Shown one piece after another: positions 45,000 through 56,161 of a stretch of DNA of 64,000 bases (its first letter is position 1; each line of letters starts with the position of its first letter). The notes under the pieces were generated by a model. The model had not been told where the DNA came from, did no database searches, and saw nothing but the letters and a program-made list of their open reading frames with translations. This DNA is from Eremomyces bilateralis CBS 781.70 (lineage: Eukaryota > Ascomycota > Dothideomycetes > Eremomycetales > Eremomycetaceae). The DNA lies in NCBI RefSeq assembly GCF_010015585.1, contig NW_022985070.1:372001-436000 (forward strand), in the 5' to 3' direction. A program made the translations under genes and the position numbers.

Positions 45000-46907
45000 T
45001 CACCAATCCCCAATGAACCCACCCATCCTCAGGTGCCGACACTTACTACACGTCCTCCCCTCCTCTTCCGGTGCCATCGCCTCCTTCACGCTCCGAAATA
45101 GCTTCTTCGCATTCCGACTCGCCTTCACCTTCGCCTCCTTCGCCACCTTCCACTCATGCTTCACCAGCTCCCGTTGCATCTCCCCGATGTCCTCCGCTGC
45201 CAGGTTCAGCCGCTGCTGGAACAACCCCCACGACTTGCTCAGTCCCGTCACGATCTCCGTGCTGACCGCGGTCACCTGCTCGTGGAACTGCTGCGCGTAC
45301 GCATGCGTTTCGAGGTGTCGTCGGACGGCGACTTCGGTGTCTTGCATGCGGACAGCGACTTCCTGGCTGGCGGCTACGAGGATGTGGCCCAGCTCCTTGC
45401 TCACCTCGCGGAACCGCTGTTCGAATTCGCCGGCCGCGCCGTGTAGTGCGTCCGAGAGCCGCTCGGAAGTTTGCTTGGCGGCGCGTTCCGCTTCCTCTTG
45501 ATGCTGATCGAGGTTTGCGAAGTATGCCTGCGGACGGCGAACCAGTTTCTTGAACGATCGGATCCAACCGGCCACGGACCTCTCCACGACCTCTACGGTC
45601 TGGATGTGCACGATGGTCTTCTTTGCTGTGAAAGACGGAGCCTTCCACACTATGACTTCCAGGATCCCGTACGCCTCCCGGGGATCGACCGCGGGCACAC
45701 ATTTTCCGTCGACTTGCGTCATGACGAAGGGAATTGATCGGGAAATCGGGTCTTCTTGGGTGACGACGCGGGAAATCTCGATTTTACGATTGGGCAACAC
45801 ACATGCGTTCTCGCGGTTGGGTCGCTCGAACACAAAAATCTCCCCCTGACGCGTGCCAGCCTGTTCCTGAGTCTCCTGAGGTGCAGGCGGTGGAGACACT
45901 TCAACTTGTGGGGCATCCGGCTCGATGTCCGCCGAATGGATTCGGTTGTAGAAGTCCTGCATTGCGGATCGCCAAAGCTCCGAGGAGTCCATCTGTCCGG
46001 TCACCGCTTGCTCGACCGGGAGAGGTAGGTTGGGGGCGACCTGAGCGGACGGGATCGGTGTATTTGCGTGCGTCATCGTGAACATGGTGATGAACATGAT
46101 AATTGGAATTGCGGTCGCGATGATCATGAACCGATCGCGTGGATGTTGCGCGGACCAGGCCGTCTTCCATCGTCGCGCGGTGTCGCAGACGCTCCGCACC
46201 ATCATGGTGGGGAGGTGGCCGGCTTTCTCGAATGGAGTGCGTTCGGTGGGAGGGCGGTCCGTGAAGAATTTCGGCGGCCGGGCCGACTTTCCCTGTGCTT
46301 CGAACTGTCCTCGTTCCACCTGGTTGCTCCAGGCCTGCCAGTCGGCTTGATCTAGTCGGTCCCTTTCATCTTTGCTGATCTCTTCCTCCTCATAGTAGCC
46401 TTCCTCTCCATAGTACTCCTCCCTGTACTCCCCTTCTTCCCCTTCTTCCTCGTAATACTCATCCCCATCGTACTCATCCCCCTCGTAATGCTCTTCGTCC
46501 CCGTAACCTTCTTCTTCCCCGTTATGTCCCCAACCCCATTCCTGCTCTTGTGGCTGCTCACCCCATTCCCGCACTTTCGGCTCGTCCTTCCCGGCCTCCG
46601 ACCCATCCGTCACAGCGACGCTGGCCGATTCATCCTGCCCGTCCTCCGTGAACCCATCAAGCGACAACGACGCGAGAGACTCAGCGTCCGACGGCAAGGG
46701 GGAGACGACCTCATAGGCAGAGTCCTCCAGCGAACTAGCAGCTTCGTGTGCACTCATTTCGGCATCGACGAGGGAGCTCAACCACTGGTCGACGCGGAGG
46801 GTGGGGAGCTGGAGGGTATGGGATGAATCAGCGCGGTGGGTGACGTCGGTGTTGGTCTCGTCGCGTTCCCGATCGCCCGACTGGATGGTACTGCGAGGGG
46901 CTATCAT
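45000..46907 (-). CDS. Single-pass membrane protein with an acidic Tyr/Glu-rich region and long helices, unknown function
   Basis: A frame of 635 codons. The first 190 residues are very acidic, with a striking Tyr/Glu/Gly run around residues 120-175 (for example YDGDEYYEEEGEEGEY). One clear transmembrane segment lies at about 263-282 (FMIIATAIPIIMFITMFTM). After it comes a soluble domain with a likely beta-rich part (GEIFVFERPNRENACVLPNRKIEI, AYGILEVIVWKAP) and then about 180 residues of amphipathic helix (from FANLDQHQEEAERAAKQTSE) rich in Ala and Glu. An alternative end exists: a GTAAGT donor within the last 20 codons would change only the C-terminus. The helical tail resembles those of proteins lining organelle membranes. 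I do not recognise the family. Confidence 0.68.
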   Translation of the reverse strand: MIAPRSTIQSGDRERDETNTDVTHRADSSHTLQLPTLRVDQWLSSLVDAEMSAHEAASSLEDSAYEVVSPLPSDAESLASLSLDGFTEDGQDESASVAVTDGSEAGKDEPKVREWGEQPQEQEWGWGHNGEEEGYGDEEHYEGDEYDGDEYYEEEGEEGEYREEYYGEEGYYEEEEISKDERDRLDQADWQAWSNQVERGQFEAQGKSARPPKFFTDRPPTERTPFEKAGHLPTMMVRSVCDTARRWKTAWSAQHPRDRFMIIATAIPIIMFITMFTMTHANTPIPSAQVAPNLPLPVEQAVTGQMDSSELWRSAMQDFYNRIHSADIEPDAPQVEVSPPPAPQETQEQAGTRQGEIFVFERPNRENACVLPNRKIEISRVVTQEDPISRSIPFVMTQVDGKCVPAVDPREAYGILEVIVWKAPSFTAKKTIVHIQTVEVVERSVAGWIRSFKKLVRRPQAYFANLDQHQEEAERAAKQTSERLSDALHGAAGEFEQRFREVSKELGHILVAASQEVAVRMQDTEVAVRRHLETHAYAQQFHEQVTAVSTEIVTGLSKSWGLFQQRLNLAAEDIGEMQRELVKHEWKVAKEAKVKASRNAKKLFRSVKEAMAPEEEGRTCSKCRHLRMGGFIGDW

Positions 46908-47114
46908 GGGCTCAGTCAGCGCATGGTGTTCGGGGGAAGATGGGAGGAGCGGATGCGAGGGGTTTAATAGTCAGCTCGCGGCGTGGTAGGAGTTCGGTAG
47001 CGACAGCGAGCTGATGCCGGACCTGTGAGGCAGAGCTGAAACGAATCCATGCGGGCTGATGATTGATCCGTTGCAGAGAGGATGTAATGTCCGGATCTGG
47101 GTAAAGGGAAGAAA

Positions 47115-47142
47115 GCGTACCGCGTACCGCGTACCGCGTACC
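47115..47142. repeat. Four-copy GCGTACC tandem repeat
   Basis: Four perfect head-to-tail copies of the seven-base unit GCGTACC run from 47115 to 47142, followed by GTCCCGGA. The array is about 210-235 bases upstream of the acidic membrane-protein gene (start 46907). Confidence 0.93.
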
Positions 47143-47629
47143 GTCCCGGACTCTACAACACACCACTTTCCCGCCGCGGCGATTGGTGTTGGGGGGGAGG
47201 GGAATGTTGGAGGGGTAACACCGGAACGCAGGACCAGGCAGCCACGTTCCTGACGTTCCTGGGGTCGGCGAATCGGTCAACACACTAAGATAGCGTAACA
47301 ACGGCGGATCATTTGGATGCAAACACAAGAGGTCGACGTCGACGATGGCTAGAGTTAGTAAGTTACTATGTAATGCGTGGGAGGGAATGGGGATATCACG
47401 GCTGGAGCGACGAGGTTAAGGCAGTAATGGTCGTTGCACAAGACCAGGCGGCGACATGCTGCAGGGTGGGGTTGCGGCCAATCAGCGCTTAGATCGGGGG
47501 GTATCCTGGTCGGTCCACGTCAATCGGTACCAACGTCATTGGATGCCAAGAGGTCACGTGGTTCAGCTAGGTACGGGTTGGGTTTAGCGGATACTATCGC
47601 GATGATAACCACCATAGCCTCTGCTCCCT

Positions 47630-48010
47630 TTATCTGATAATGATACACTTCTCGGTTTCAGTCCAGCTCACAGCATCTTGGAAACGGTGGGGTAGAACTG
47701 CTTTTGGTCCGGAGGAAATCGACTTGCATACAGGACAGGCAGCTGTGTCGTTCGAAAGGCCGCCATACATAAATCTTTGAAGCCATGAAGTGAGGCTTCC
47801 AAACGCATCGCATGATATTCCGGATGCAGCAGGGGCGTAGTATACTACAGTGTTGGGAGGGAGTAAAACACCAAATGCAGGGTCGATTTGATTCAAGTGG
47901 GAATAGAAACGTTCTCCCTCAGGCACCATGTCCGGGAAAGTATCAGAAGATAAGTACAATACTGACGATGCCTCATGAATGATGAGATTCTTGTCGGCTC
48001 TATTATACAT
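47630..48010 (-). CDS. Doubtful small protein, 126 residues
   Basis: An ATG-started frame in otherwise empty DNA. Its composition is protein-like and not biased, with stretches such as HEASSVLYLSSDTFPDMVPEGERFYSHL and a CPVCKS pair of cysteines near the C-terminus. I recognise no domain. It could be the last exon of a spliced gene, since AG-containing acceptor-like sites lie just upstream, a decayed fragment, or chance. Confidence 0.28.
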   Translation of the reverse strand: MYNRADKNLIIHEASSVLYLSSDTFPDMVPEGERFYSHLNQIDPAFGVLLPPNTVVYYAPAASGISCDAFGSLTSWLQRFMYGGLSNDTAACPVCKSISSGPKAVLPHRFQDAVSWTETEKCIIIR

Positions 48011-48269
48011 AAATCTAATTAGTCCCTAGTAGTAGTTTCCCTAACAATGCCCGTGCGCCATCCGGTCCATGCAAACCCCGTCCCCATCCATCGATCCCTC
48101 TATTGTACCAGAGACCAACGCATTGCCAACTCCAGTCCCTAAATCCGAATCGAACCATCTTCTTCGCCAGGAATGCCCAAGGAACCCATGACCCCTGACC
48201 TCGCTGATGATAATGCAGGCACGTCGACAAATGAAACCGCGACGGTGGCTAAGTATGTAAATCTCCCTC

Positions 48270-50017
48270 TCACGGACTCGCCCACCCCCCGGCTACCTCC
48301 ACCCACTCCGGCAAACAACTCCCCTCCTTATCCTCCACCTCCACGATATCCGTATCGCAGCGACACCGACATCCGACGCCGTTCTCCTTCTCGCGGTCGT
48401 ACATCTCCCAGTAGTGGTCTTCCTCGATGCGCAGGCGGGTGTTTTGAGTCATGGGGTCGAGGTAGCGGGGACGTGGGAGTTGCCGGGAGGGCGCGTTGGC
48501 CGGGCAGTGTTGGATGGTGGTGTGGCGGTAGCCGAAGTCGCGGAAGTAGTGGATGGCGGAGACAGGGAGGAGGACGCCGGCGGCGAGGGAGTGGATGGGG
48601 GCGTCGCCCCACTGGGATGGTTAGTATTATATAGTAGAGAGATGGGATGGAAAGATGGAGAAATCTCACCCGCTCGGTCCAGAAGCCACCGCTGTGATCC
48701 ATCATGTCGAAGAAGTCGGTGTACTCCTTACTCCGGAACCAATCCAGCCGCGCGATCTCGAAGTTACTCCAAAAATGGCACATGTTATAATCCTCTCCCT
48801 CCATCGTCTCCGTATTGCCCTCGGGCTCCTCCTCCGCCTTCGGGTCCGGCTTCATGATGTTCTCCGGGACCCACGGCCTGGGCTTCGGCTCCGCCGCGAC
48901 GCCGAACTCGTCCGTCGCCGGCTTCTGCACGAACATCTCCCACAGGCCCTGCGAGGTGATGTTGTTCAACCGCTTGTAGGCGGAGGCGTAGCGGAAGATG
49001 TTCGGGACAGTTTCGCGGAGCTCTTTGACGGCGATGGTGAAGCCGTAGATTTTGTTGGCTTCTTCCATCTTGATGAACGGGTCGCTGGACGGTGTTAGTG
49101 GATGGCTGCCAGCGGCAGGAACGGACGTACTAGGTGATATCGCAGAAATACTTGATGTCTGGCTCTAGTCGCCAGTACCATTTGTATTTTTGGAGGAGCT
49201 CGTGTTTATAGAACATCCTAGACTGGTCAGTCGGTGTCTAATGAATGGTTGATCAAACATACCCTGAGTAGAATCGACACATGTGGTGGTAGCTCTCCAT
49301 GCCACCATACATAATCGCCTGGTCCCCTTGCTTCGCGATCGACTCCCTCGCCGCACTCTTATCCACCCAGTCCGGATACCCCCAGTCCTCGGGCTTGATC
49401 TTCCCAAACTCGACCGGCGCGCTTGTGTAGTTCTGCACGGTCTCCTTGAACGTACTATTAAACTCACCGTCGTTCAGAAACACATATGGATAATGGAACC
49501 AGCGGTTGAAGTGGCGCTCGATGGACTTGATCGACTGCACGACGCCGTCGAGTTCCTTGTTGCGCGCGAGGACGACGAAGACGGCGTTGGCGCGGGGTTT
49601 CTCCACGGCAGGCTCGACGCAGCCGGTGACGAAGACTTTGTCGTGTCTCTCGCTGATTTTCCTGGAGGGGTGTTAGCTGGGGGTCGAGGAGGACCGAATG
49701 GCACCTAACACGTACCGTATGGAAGGTGGGGAGCCTGGAGGCATGAGCATGCGGCCGGCCGGGGCGGGATAGCGGAGGAAGAGGAGGAGGATGACTATGA
49801 GGATGAGGATGGGGAAGCCGAGCACGACGACGAGGGGGACGGAGATGGAGGAGGTGTTCTTTAATCGTACACGGCGTTGGAATATGGAAAATTGGGATGG
49901 TCTTCTGTCGTTGTTCATGTTGGTCGTAGCATGTTTGGAGGTCGAAATAGGGAGGGTGGGTTTCATTCTTTGAAAAACGGTGTCGGGCTTCTCCAACGAG
50001 CCGTTGAAGGTCGCCAT
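48270..50017 (-). CDS. Alpha-1,2-mannosyltransferase of the Kre2/Ktr family (GT15)
   Basis: Five exons (50017-49716, 49661-49263, 49217-49131, 49084-48670, 48611-48270; introns of 45-58 bases) close in phase to 514 residues. It is a type II membrane protein: a 57-residue cytosolic tail, one transmembrane segment (about 58-82, VPLVVVLGFPILILIVILLLF), then the lumenal GT15 domain. Marks in order are RANAVFVVLARNKELDGVVQSI, FNRWFHYPYVFLNDGEF, MYGGMESYHHMCRFYSG, WYWRLEPDIKYFCDIT with the metal-binding EPD, YNMCHFWSNFEIARLDWFRS, and WGDAPIHSLAAGVLL. The family adds alpha-1,2-mannose to O- and N-glycans in the Golgi. A paralogue name cannot be assigned. The C-terminal 40 residues with CRCRC are Golgi-lumenal and cysteine-rich. 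Confidence 0.95.
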
Positions 50018-51294
50018 GTGATGTTGATGTCTATGCCAGCGCGGCGGAAGTTGTGGTCAACTACCGGTATAATGCACGATTCCACGCGAGTTCCTTGTCG
50101 ACTCGAGTGCTTTGGTTTGCGCCGTCGGAAGGGGGAAGTCGTGAGTCGCGCGGCACCGAGAGTAACGAACGGCTGGAGTCACGCCCTCCAATTTCGATGA
50201 GGGATGGTGATGCGAGGAGTCTGGTGGTCGGTTCGTTGCACTGATGGTTCGTCCGGACCCGTGAATGTTGTTTGCTCGTCTGGACACGCACTTCGAACTT
50301 TCTTCCCAGGTACGATCCCATCGGAATCCCAATGTTGTGATGTCCACGATGCAGCAATGTCAGCCTCGCGCAGCCAATCCAGCGTCCGCAACAGGATCAA
50401 TGCCATCAAATCTCGTGAACCGGGGGAGATAGGAGGAGGAGCAAATGGAGATCGGACATTGCGAAACAAAGAAGACGGGCGGTGGGTCACAATGGCACGG
50501 ATGGGAGGGATTTCGTGGAATTCCTGTGCCATCATCGACCCGATGAGGTTCCATGGTACATTTTTTACAAGACAGCTAACAACACAACTAATTAGACAAC
50601 TAGACAAGGAAGCGGAACGCCACCCGGACAGGGACCGTTTGTTTAGAGGATATTATTGGAGATTTATTCCTCCATAATTACCCATTTGATACCCAATTTA
50701 TCGAGATATCCCAAGCAATTGACTGGGTCTAGACGCGTCAACAGACCTGTGAAGTCACTCAGTGTCAACTATCAACTGTCCACTGTCAAGGACCCCCTAT
50801 TAATCTATCCCCCACGACCGCACAATAGCACGAGCTATCCATGGTTCGCGAATTAAATCCTAAATTGCTATTGAGCGCCCTGGTTTCACAACAGGGACAA
50901 CACGCAGGATCTCCACCCAGGAAGTTAAGCGGCTCGGCGGCAGACCCCGAAGGCGGGCCGAAGTGCGTGCTGAACTGCTGATCGTCGATGCGAACCATTT
51001 TGAGTGTTTGACAATTGACACCTGCATGATAAATTTGATAATTAATCCCCGAGACGACGGTTTTGGCACCGGGCCCAGGCTTCTCGATCGACACCGTGGT
51101 GGATGTCGTCACTGCTCAGTGCTAAAACTACTAATCAAGAGTTACGGGGATCAGGTCCCTTCAACGATCAGCGTTGAAGCTAACGGTTAACGGTTAATGT
51201 ACGTGCCTCAATCTTCGAAATAGAGGCCCAACTTCAGTTCAACCGCACAGCTTACACGCCTTCCGCTCAAGCAATTCGACACCCCAACGCCACC
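50018..51294. other. Divergent intergenic region between the GT15 and DUF4604 genes
   Basis: About 1.28 kb. Overlapping frames at 50179-50607 and 50204-50677 lie on opposite strands and show no motif. The frame at 50786-51112 (minus) starts without ATG. Short direct repeats of the ACAACTAATTAGACAACTAGACAA kind occur near 50580-50610. No RNA gene is seen. Confidence 0.4.
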
Positions 51295-51829
51295 ATGTCC
51301 TTCAAAGCCAAGAATCTAACTTACGGTGTGCACACCTTCCACTCTCCCCCAACCAAAACTAACCCACCCAACAGAGTCCGAAGACCCCGCCTTCCTCCGC
51401 CGCCTCAAAGGCCAGCTCGCCCGCGGCGACACCGACCGCCACGAGCGCCCCCTCGCCCGCCCCAAGAAAGCTGCGCAGGCCGACGAGGAGGACGAGCCGA
51501 CGTACGTGGATGAGGAGACGGGCGATACGGTGTCGAAAGCGGAGTATGAGGCGTTGTTGACGGGGAAGGACGTGGATGTGAAGGAGGATGGGGAGGGTCA
51601 AACTGGGGAGATGGATACCGGGGACAAAGCGAAGGGTGGGGGCAAGGAGGAGGTGAGGGCGGAGCAGAATCGAACGGAGATAGGGGTGCAGAAGAAGCGG
51701 AAGGCGGGGAGGATTATTGGGGATGAGGGGGCGGGAAAGGAAGACGAGGTGAAGTCCGCCACGACGAAGAAGCCCAAGACCAAAGCGAAGAAGAAAGCCA
51801 AGACGAAGTTGTCTTTCGAAGAAGTCTGA
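51295..51829 (+). CDS. DUF4604 protein, related to human KIAA1143
   Basis: Two exons (51295-51325 and 51375-51829, 49-base intron) give 161 residues. The N-terminus MSFKAKNLTYESEDPAFLRRLKGQL spans the junction and is the signature of this family. RHERPLARPKK and PTYVDEETGDTVSKAEYEALL follow. The C-terminal half is Lys/Glu-rich and basic at the end (KPKTKAKKKAKTKLSFEEV), likely nuclear. The family is conserved from fungi to man, but its role is not established to my knowledge. The first exon of ten codons is easily missed in automatic annotation. Confidence 0.9.
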
Positions 51830-51904
51830 TACATCATAAACCTAACGGCATCATGTCACGAACGGAACCTTGAAAAGCTGCGATTCTCCAACTACGGATC
51901 TACG

Positions 51905-54530
51905 TTACAGCGGCGGCAACGTCTCCCGGCAGATCGGACACTGCAGCCGATATTTCATCCACCCCTCCAAGCACTCCGTGTGGAAAATATGCCGACACGG
52001 CGTCACCATATACGCTCTCCGCGCCAGCAACCCCGCCGGTCCCGACGCCGCCGCTTCGGCCGATTTGGCGCTCCCGCTCGCATCCTTCGTCACCACCATA
52101 ACCGCCAGATTATGCATGCAGATCGCGCAATCGAACACCCTCTGCCCCCTCCGATCCGCGTCCCGATCCCTATCCTTCGACTCCGCCGCATTCGAACCCG
52201 TCGGGCTCGGCGGCCTAGACGCGCCACCCCCGTCGCCCGCACCGACCGGAATGTTTCCCCCCTCCTCATCCTCCCGCAACACCGGATGATAATCATACAC
52301 CGGCGGCAACCACTTCCCCACGCGCCCACCACACACCACGACCCGCGGCCCGAACAGCTCCTGCACGCCCAGCACCCACACCTGCACCCATACCCACCCG
52401 CACAACACCATCAACGTGCGCAGACTCCCCGCATCCACGTCTAGAAACGCTAGATTTCCGGGATACCCCCACAGATACGCGACCGGCACGACACGGAGCA
52501 CGCTCTGCCCGACGATGAACCGCCACCCAAGTGCCTTGCGCGCGTTGCGCACGACGTTGCGCGCGATCTGCGGCGTCCAGAAGCTGAGGTAGGTAAAGGC
52601 GAGGAGGTTGGCGTATGCGGAGCGGAGGGGGCGCGGCCAGCTGGAGGCGTGTAGGGAGAGGAGGGCGAGGCCAATGAGAAGGAAGTAGAAGCGGGAGTAG
52701 AGGCTGCCAAGTTCGCGGCGGGGGGCGGTGGGGTCGGCGGTAGGGGGTGGGTCGGGTTGGGTTAGGTCTTGGTCGGGGGGGAGGATGATGGGGATGGTGC
52801 CGGAGGGGCTGATGGGACGGGGGGTGGTGGCGGGGAGGGGGAGGGTGTCGTTCGTGGATGGGGGTGGTTGGGCGGGTGTTTGGGGTTGTTCGGATGGGGT
52901 GGGTGTTGGCGTCAGCGGAGGTGTAGATACAGTCGCATTAGCCGAACGATCCTGTCGCTGGCGCTCTTGCATCTGCACGGTCCAAATATCCATCAGGAAC
53001 CGCAGATCGAAGAACGTGACGGCGACGAACGCCATGAACCCGGTCGTGAGCAGCGGGAGGAACGCCGACTCCACGAACATGCTTACGGGGACGAACACCA
53101 CGAAGCCGAACCCATCACCTAGCGACATCATCGCGATTGTGTAGAAGCTCACCCGACTCAGCGTCGACGGCGTGCTCGCGTCCTTCATCTGCCGCACCAT
53201 CAGCAGCACCTGCCCCGCGATCACCGCCGCGTACAGCAGCGCGTGCCGCCGCGTGGCGTTCAAGATCACCTCGATCTTCGACCCTTGGAGGTGCCGGCCC
53301 TCCTTCGGCGCGAAGTCCGGCGGTCCCTTGGATTCGAGCACGACGCCGCAGTCCGGGGAGAACAGGACCATCGACATGGACATGGGGGTCGCGCGCGCGC
53401 CGTGGTAGCCGGTGGGGAAGCGGAGCTCGCGCTCTAGGAGGTCGATGGGGGTTTGGGAAGAGGGGGAGAGGTGGTCGGAGGGAGGCTGGAGGGGGTGCTG
53501 TTGGAGGTAGAGGAGGTATTCGCAGTGCGGCGCGGCGAAGGGACCGTCGGAGGCGCCGTCGATGGTCGAGGACCAAGGGTTCATCCAGCCGCGGTGGTTG
53601 TTCTGCTGCTTCTCGACAGTTTCGGAGAGGGTGCGGTTGAGATAGGTTTTGGAGAGGGCGAACGCCGGCTCCGAAAAGGTGAAGTACGGTAGGGCGAAGA
53701 TGCCGGGGAACCTGCCGGTCAGTCAGCGCTGTTGTCCCAAAATATAAAACATCTTCCACTCACTTCTCACTCGTCGTCGAAAACACCATCCCCCCCGACT
53801 TGACGAAATGCACCCCATGTAACTTCGCCTGCCACCTCCCCCCGGATCCTTCCTCATCACTCACCTCCACCTCCGCCGTAATACTCTTCACCTCTCCCGC
53901 CTCCCCCGCCGGCAGCATCCAAAACCGCCCCTTCTCCATCGGCCCGCTCTCCCGCAACCGGATCTTCACCCCCCCGTCCGCGCCGGTGACGTTCCGTAGA
54001 TACAGGCCTACGTACCGCCGCTCCGGGACTAATTGAGTCAGGTTCACCGCCGGGTGGTCCGTTTTATCTGGGCCGGCGATCCTCGAGCGCACCCAGGAAC
54101 CTTTTATGTACCCCGACACGTTGCGGTACATCGGCGCCAACATGTCGTCGCCGGCCCTGGTCTCCTGCTCGCGCTCCTGGCCCCCTTCCGCCGTCTCCTC
54201 CGCTCGCTTCTCCCCCCCTTCCCCCACCAACCCCCCCACCCGCTCCCCCAAGGCCCTCACCATCTGTGCCCGCACCTGTCCCCTCACCCCCGCCCACAAA
54301 TCCCAGCGCATCCCATCCCCCTCGCGGAACGCGGTGAGGTTCATCCATTTCCCCTCGGGCGGGTCGAAGGCGGGGAAGGAAGCGTTGGCGAGGAGGGAGA
54401 GGGCATGGTGTTCGGTGGCGAGGAAGGAGGATTGGGCAAGGCGGTCGCCGGCGGAGGTGGGGGGGGTGTCGGGGGTGAGGAGGAGGAAGAGGAGGAGGAG
54501 GGTGAGGATGGTGGCGCGGGGGTTGGCCAT
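51905..54530 (-). CDS. dscA: DSC E3 ubiquitin ligase complex subunit 1 (Dsc1/Tul1-like RING protein)
   Basis: Two exons (54530-53764 and 53711-51905, 52-base intron) close in phase to 857 residues. The start is a signal-like hydrophobic segment (ATILTLLLLFLLLTP). A lumenal domain of about 350 residues follows, with motifs such as FPAFDPPEGKWMNLTAFREGDGMRWDLWAG. Then come several transmembrane segments (from about 410 to 720, for example HALLYAAVIAGQVLLMV and AFLPLLTTGFMAFVAVTFF), with a disordered Pro/Thr-rich cytosolic loop between them. At the C-terminus there is a RING-H2: CAIC at 784 onward, then TPCRHIFHTECLEGWMKYRLQCPICRETLPPL. In fungi the Golgi DSC complex ubiquitinates membrane proteins and triggers cleavage of the sterol regulator SREBP, needed for hypoxia growth. 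Confidence 0.94.
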
Positions 54531-55100
54531 GGTTATGGGTGGTAGTTATTGGGGAGGCATATTAGTCATTGTTTGGACTGGGCTTCGGAAAGAGTACGAA
54601 GCGGGAATTTTTGGGATGAGTACGGATGGTAGCTGTGGGGTGTATTATGTGAAGTTGGCAAACGAGAGATGGAGGATGCTCTATGATGGTGATGGTGATG
54701 GTTATGGTCAGAATACCGCGTGGTTCCTTGTCGGGGTGAGTACCAGACCGAAGGACGGCCAATCAGAGCGCTGATGGACGATTTAACTGTCTTCGAGTGA
54801 TATTTATTAGAATGAATATGAAAGGGCATATTCTAAGCAGTTTAGTAATGGTTGATTCGATATTATTTAATCCGTGGTATGTCCTCTTGGTCTATATTAC
54901 GGTCCGCTCGAGGCCTTATCGAAATAACAGATACGAAGGACCGGGTGAAGGTGACTTGAGGTCGGAACCACGTCGCGATGCTATTGTGATATCTATAGCT
55001 ACCAGTTCCATCGAACAATCGCGTATTCCATACGAAGTTCGGAAGAACGCCATCGCCATGCCCATATACATATACACATAAACGCTCGAAAAGATGCTCA
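54531..55100. promoter_or_regulatory. dscA promoter and rpc31 3' flank
   Basis: About 570 bases between two minus-strand genes. GGTGAT/GGTTAT repeats at about 54680-54710 form a short degenerate trinucleotide tract. No RNA gene or conserved frame is visible. Confidence 0.4.
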
Positions 55101-56161
55101 TTAATCGTCGAACCCACCCCCTCCATCATCATCCCCCTCCCCCTCATCATCCTCCTTCCAGTACTGCAGCGCGTTATAATCATTGTCACCCTCTAGATCA
55201 TCCTCGTCGTCGTCGAACGCATCGTCCAGCTCTTCCTCCGGCGCGTCCGCGTCCTCGTCGCTGTCCGCCGCATCCTCGTCGTCGTCCACCCCCGCTTTCT
55301 TCCCCTTGCCCTCCACCTCCTCGTCCTCCTCGTCGCCGATCCGCTCGAGCCGGTCTTTCGCCATCTTGCGCTTCTTCACCGCCTGCTCCTCCTCGGTGAG
55401 CTCCCGCTTCTCCGGATCAAGGAGCGTCCAGAGTTGCTCAGGGAAGAACCGCAACTCTGTCAGAGGTGGTTAGCGACGCCAACGCCCAAGGGAAAACCCG
55501 CGCTCACCATAAGATCTCGTATCCAGCTTCGGGATCTTCCGCTTCACTCGCTTGTATGAATGTGCGTAGGTCGGCATGTCCTCGAAGGGATTGGACATTG
55601 TATTCACAGATTGCGGGATATACTCGTTCACCCCTTGTGTAGTTTCGCCGAGGATCGCATAATGCGGCCCATCGCGGATGCGATCGCGGATGTCGCGATA
55701 ATGGGCGATCTGCGTGCGTTCGCGCGCGGACGGCGGGATCGGTCGCTGGACGATGTATTTCTGTTGCGGATTTAGCTCCGGTCGGGAAGGGGTGACGAGG
55801 GACATTGGAGGGCTGGATCCGACTTGGAGCGCGCTTGCGGAGATGAGGATATAATATGTGCATGATGCGGGGAGTAAAGATGGAAAGCTTGGTGTTGTGG
55901 TTTGGGGTGCGACGATATGAGGCGGCAGCTGCTCAACTCGTGATGCCTCCGCCTCCCACACATGACTAGAAGCTGCGGAGCATCTCCTGGACGTTTCCAA
56001 GGAAATCTGAGACTTACAGGATATGTTCCGATGGGCTTGTTCACCTGATCGAAATATTTGGCGATCTCACTATCCAACTCGAACGACAACTCCACCCCTC
56101 CAATCTTCGCCCTCTTTCCCGACGACTCGGCGGAGTCGGGTTTCCGCTTGGGACCAGCCAT
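55101..56161 (-). CDS. rpc31: DNA-directed RNA polymerase III subunit Rpc31
   Basis: Three exons (56161-56018, 55760-55508, 55456-55101) close in phase to 250 residues, the expected size. Exon 1 ends at IAKYFDQVNKPIGTYP. Exon 2 starts at KYIVQRPIPPSARERTQIAHYRDIRDRIRDGPHY and includes FEDMPTYAHSYKRVKRKIPKLDTRSY. Exon 3 begins ELRFFPEQLWTLLDPEKRE and ends in a very acidic tail (Asp/Glu-rich, about 70 residues), the hallmark of Rpc31/RPC7. This subunit belongs to the Pol III-specific subcomplex used in initiation. The first intron would be 257 bases. Its donor (GTAAGT) is clear and its acceptor (AACAG before 55760) is chosen because it alone links the frames in phase at a conserved point. A small extra exon is possible. 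Confidence 0.87.

Larger units (their letters stand above)
46908..48269. other. Intergenic region of 1.36 kb before the mannosyltransferase
   Basis: It holds the promoter of the acidic membrane-protein gene on the left, with a GCGTACC repeat (listed) and a CACGTG at 47555-47560. A doubtful small gene at 47630-48010 is listed separately. The right part is the 3' flank of the GT15 gene. No RNA gene is visible. Confidence 0.4.

Noticed and set aside
50786-51112. A minus-strand frame with a plausible start TSTTVSIEKPGPGAKTVVSG
   Set aside because: It begins with a GTG rather than ATG, has no family match, and its end is a cysteine-rich run without sense. It is probably chance.
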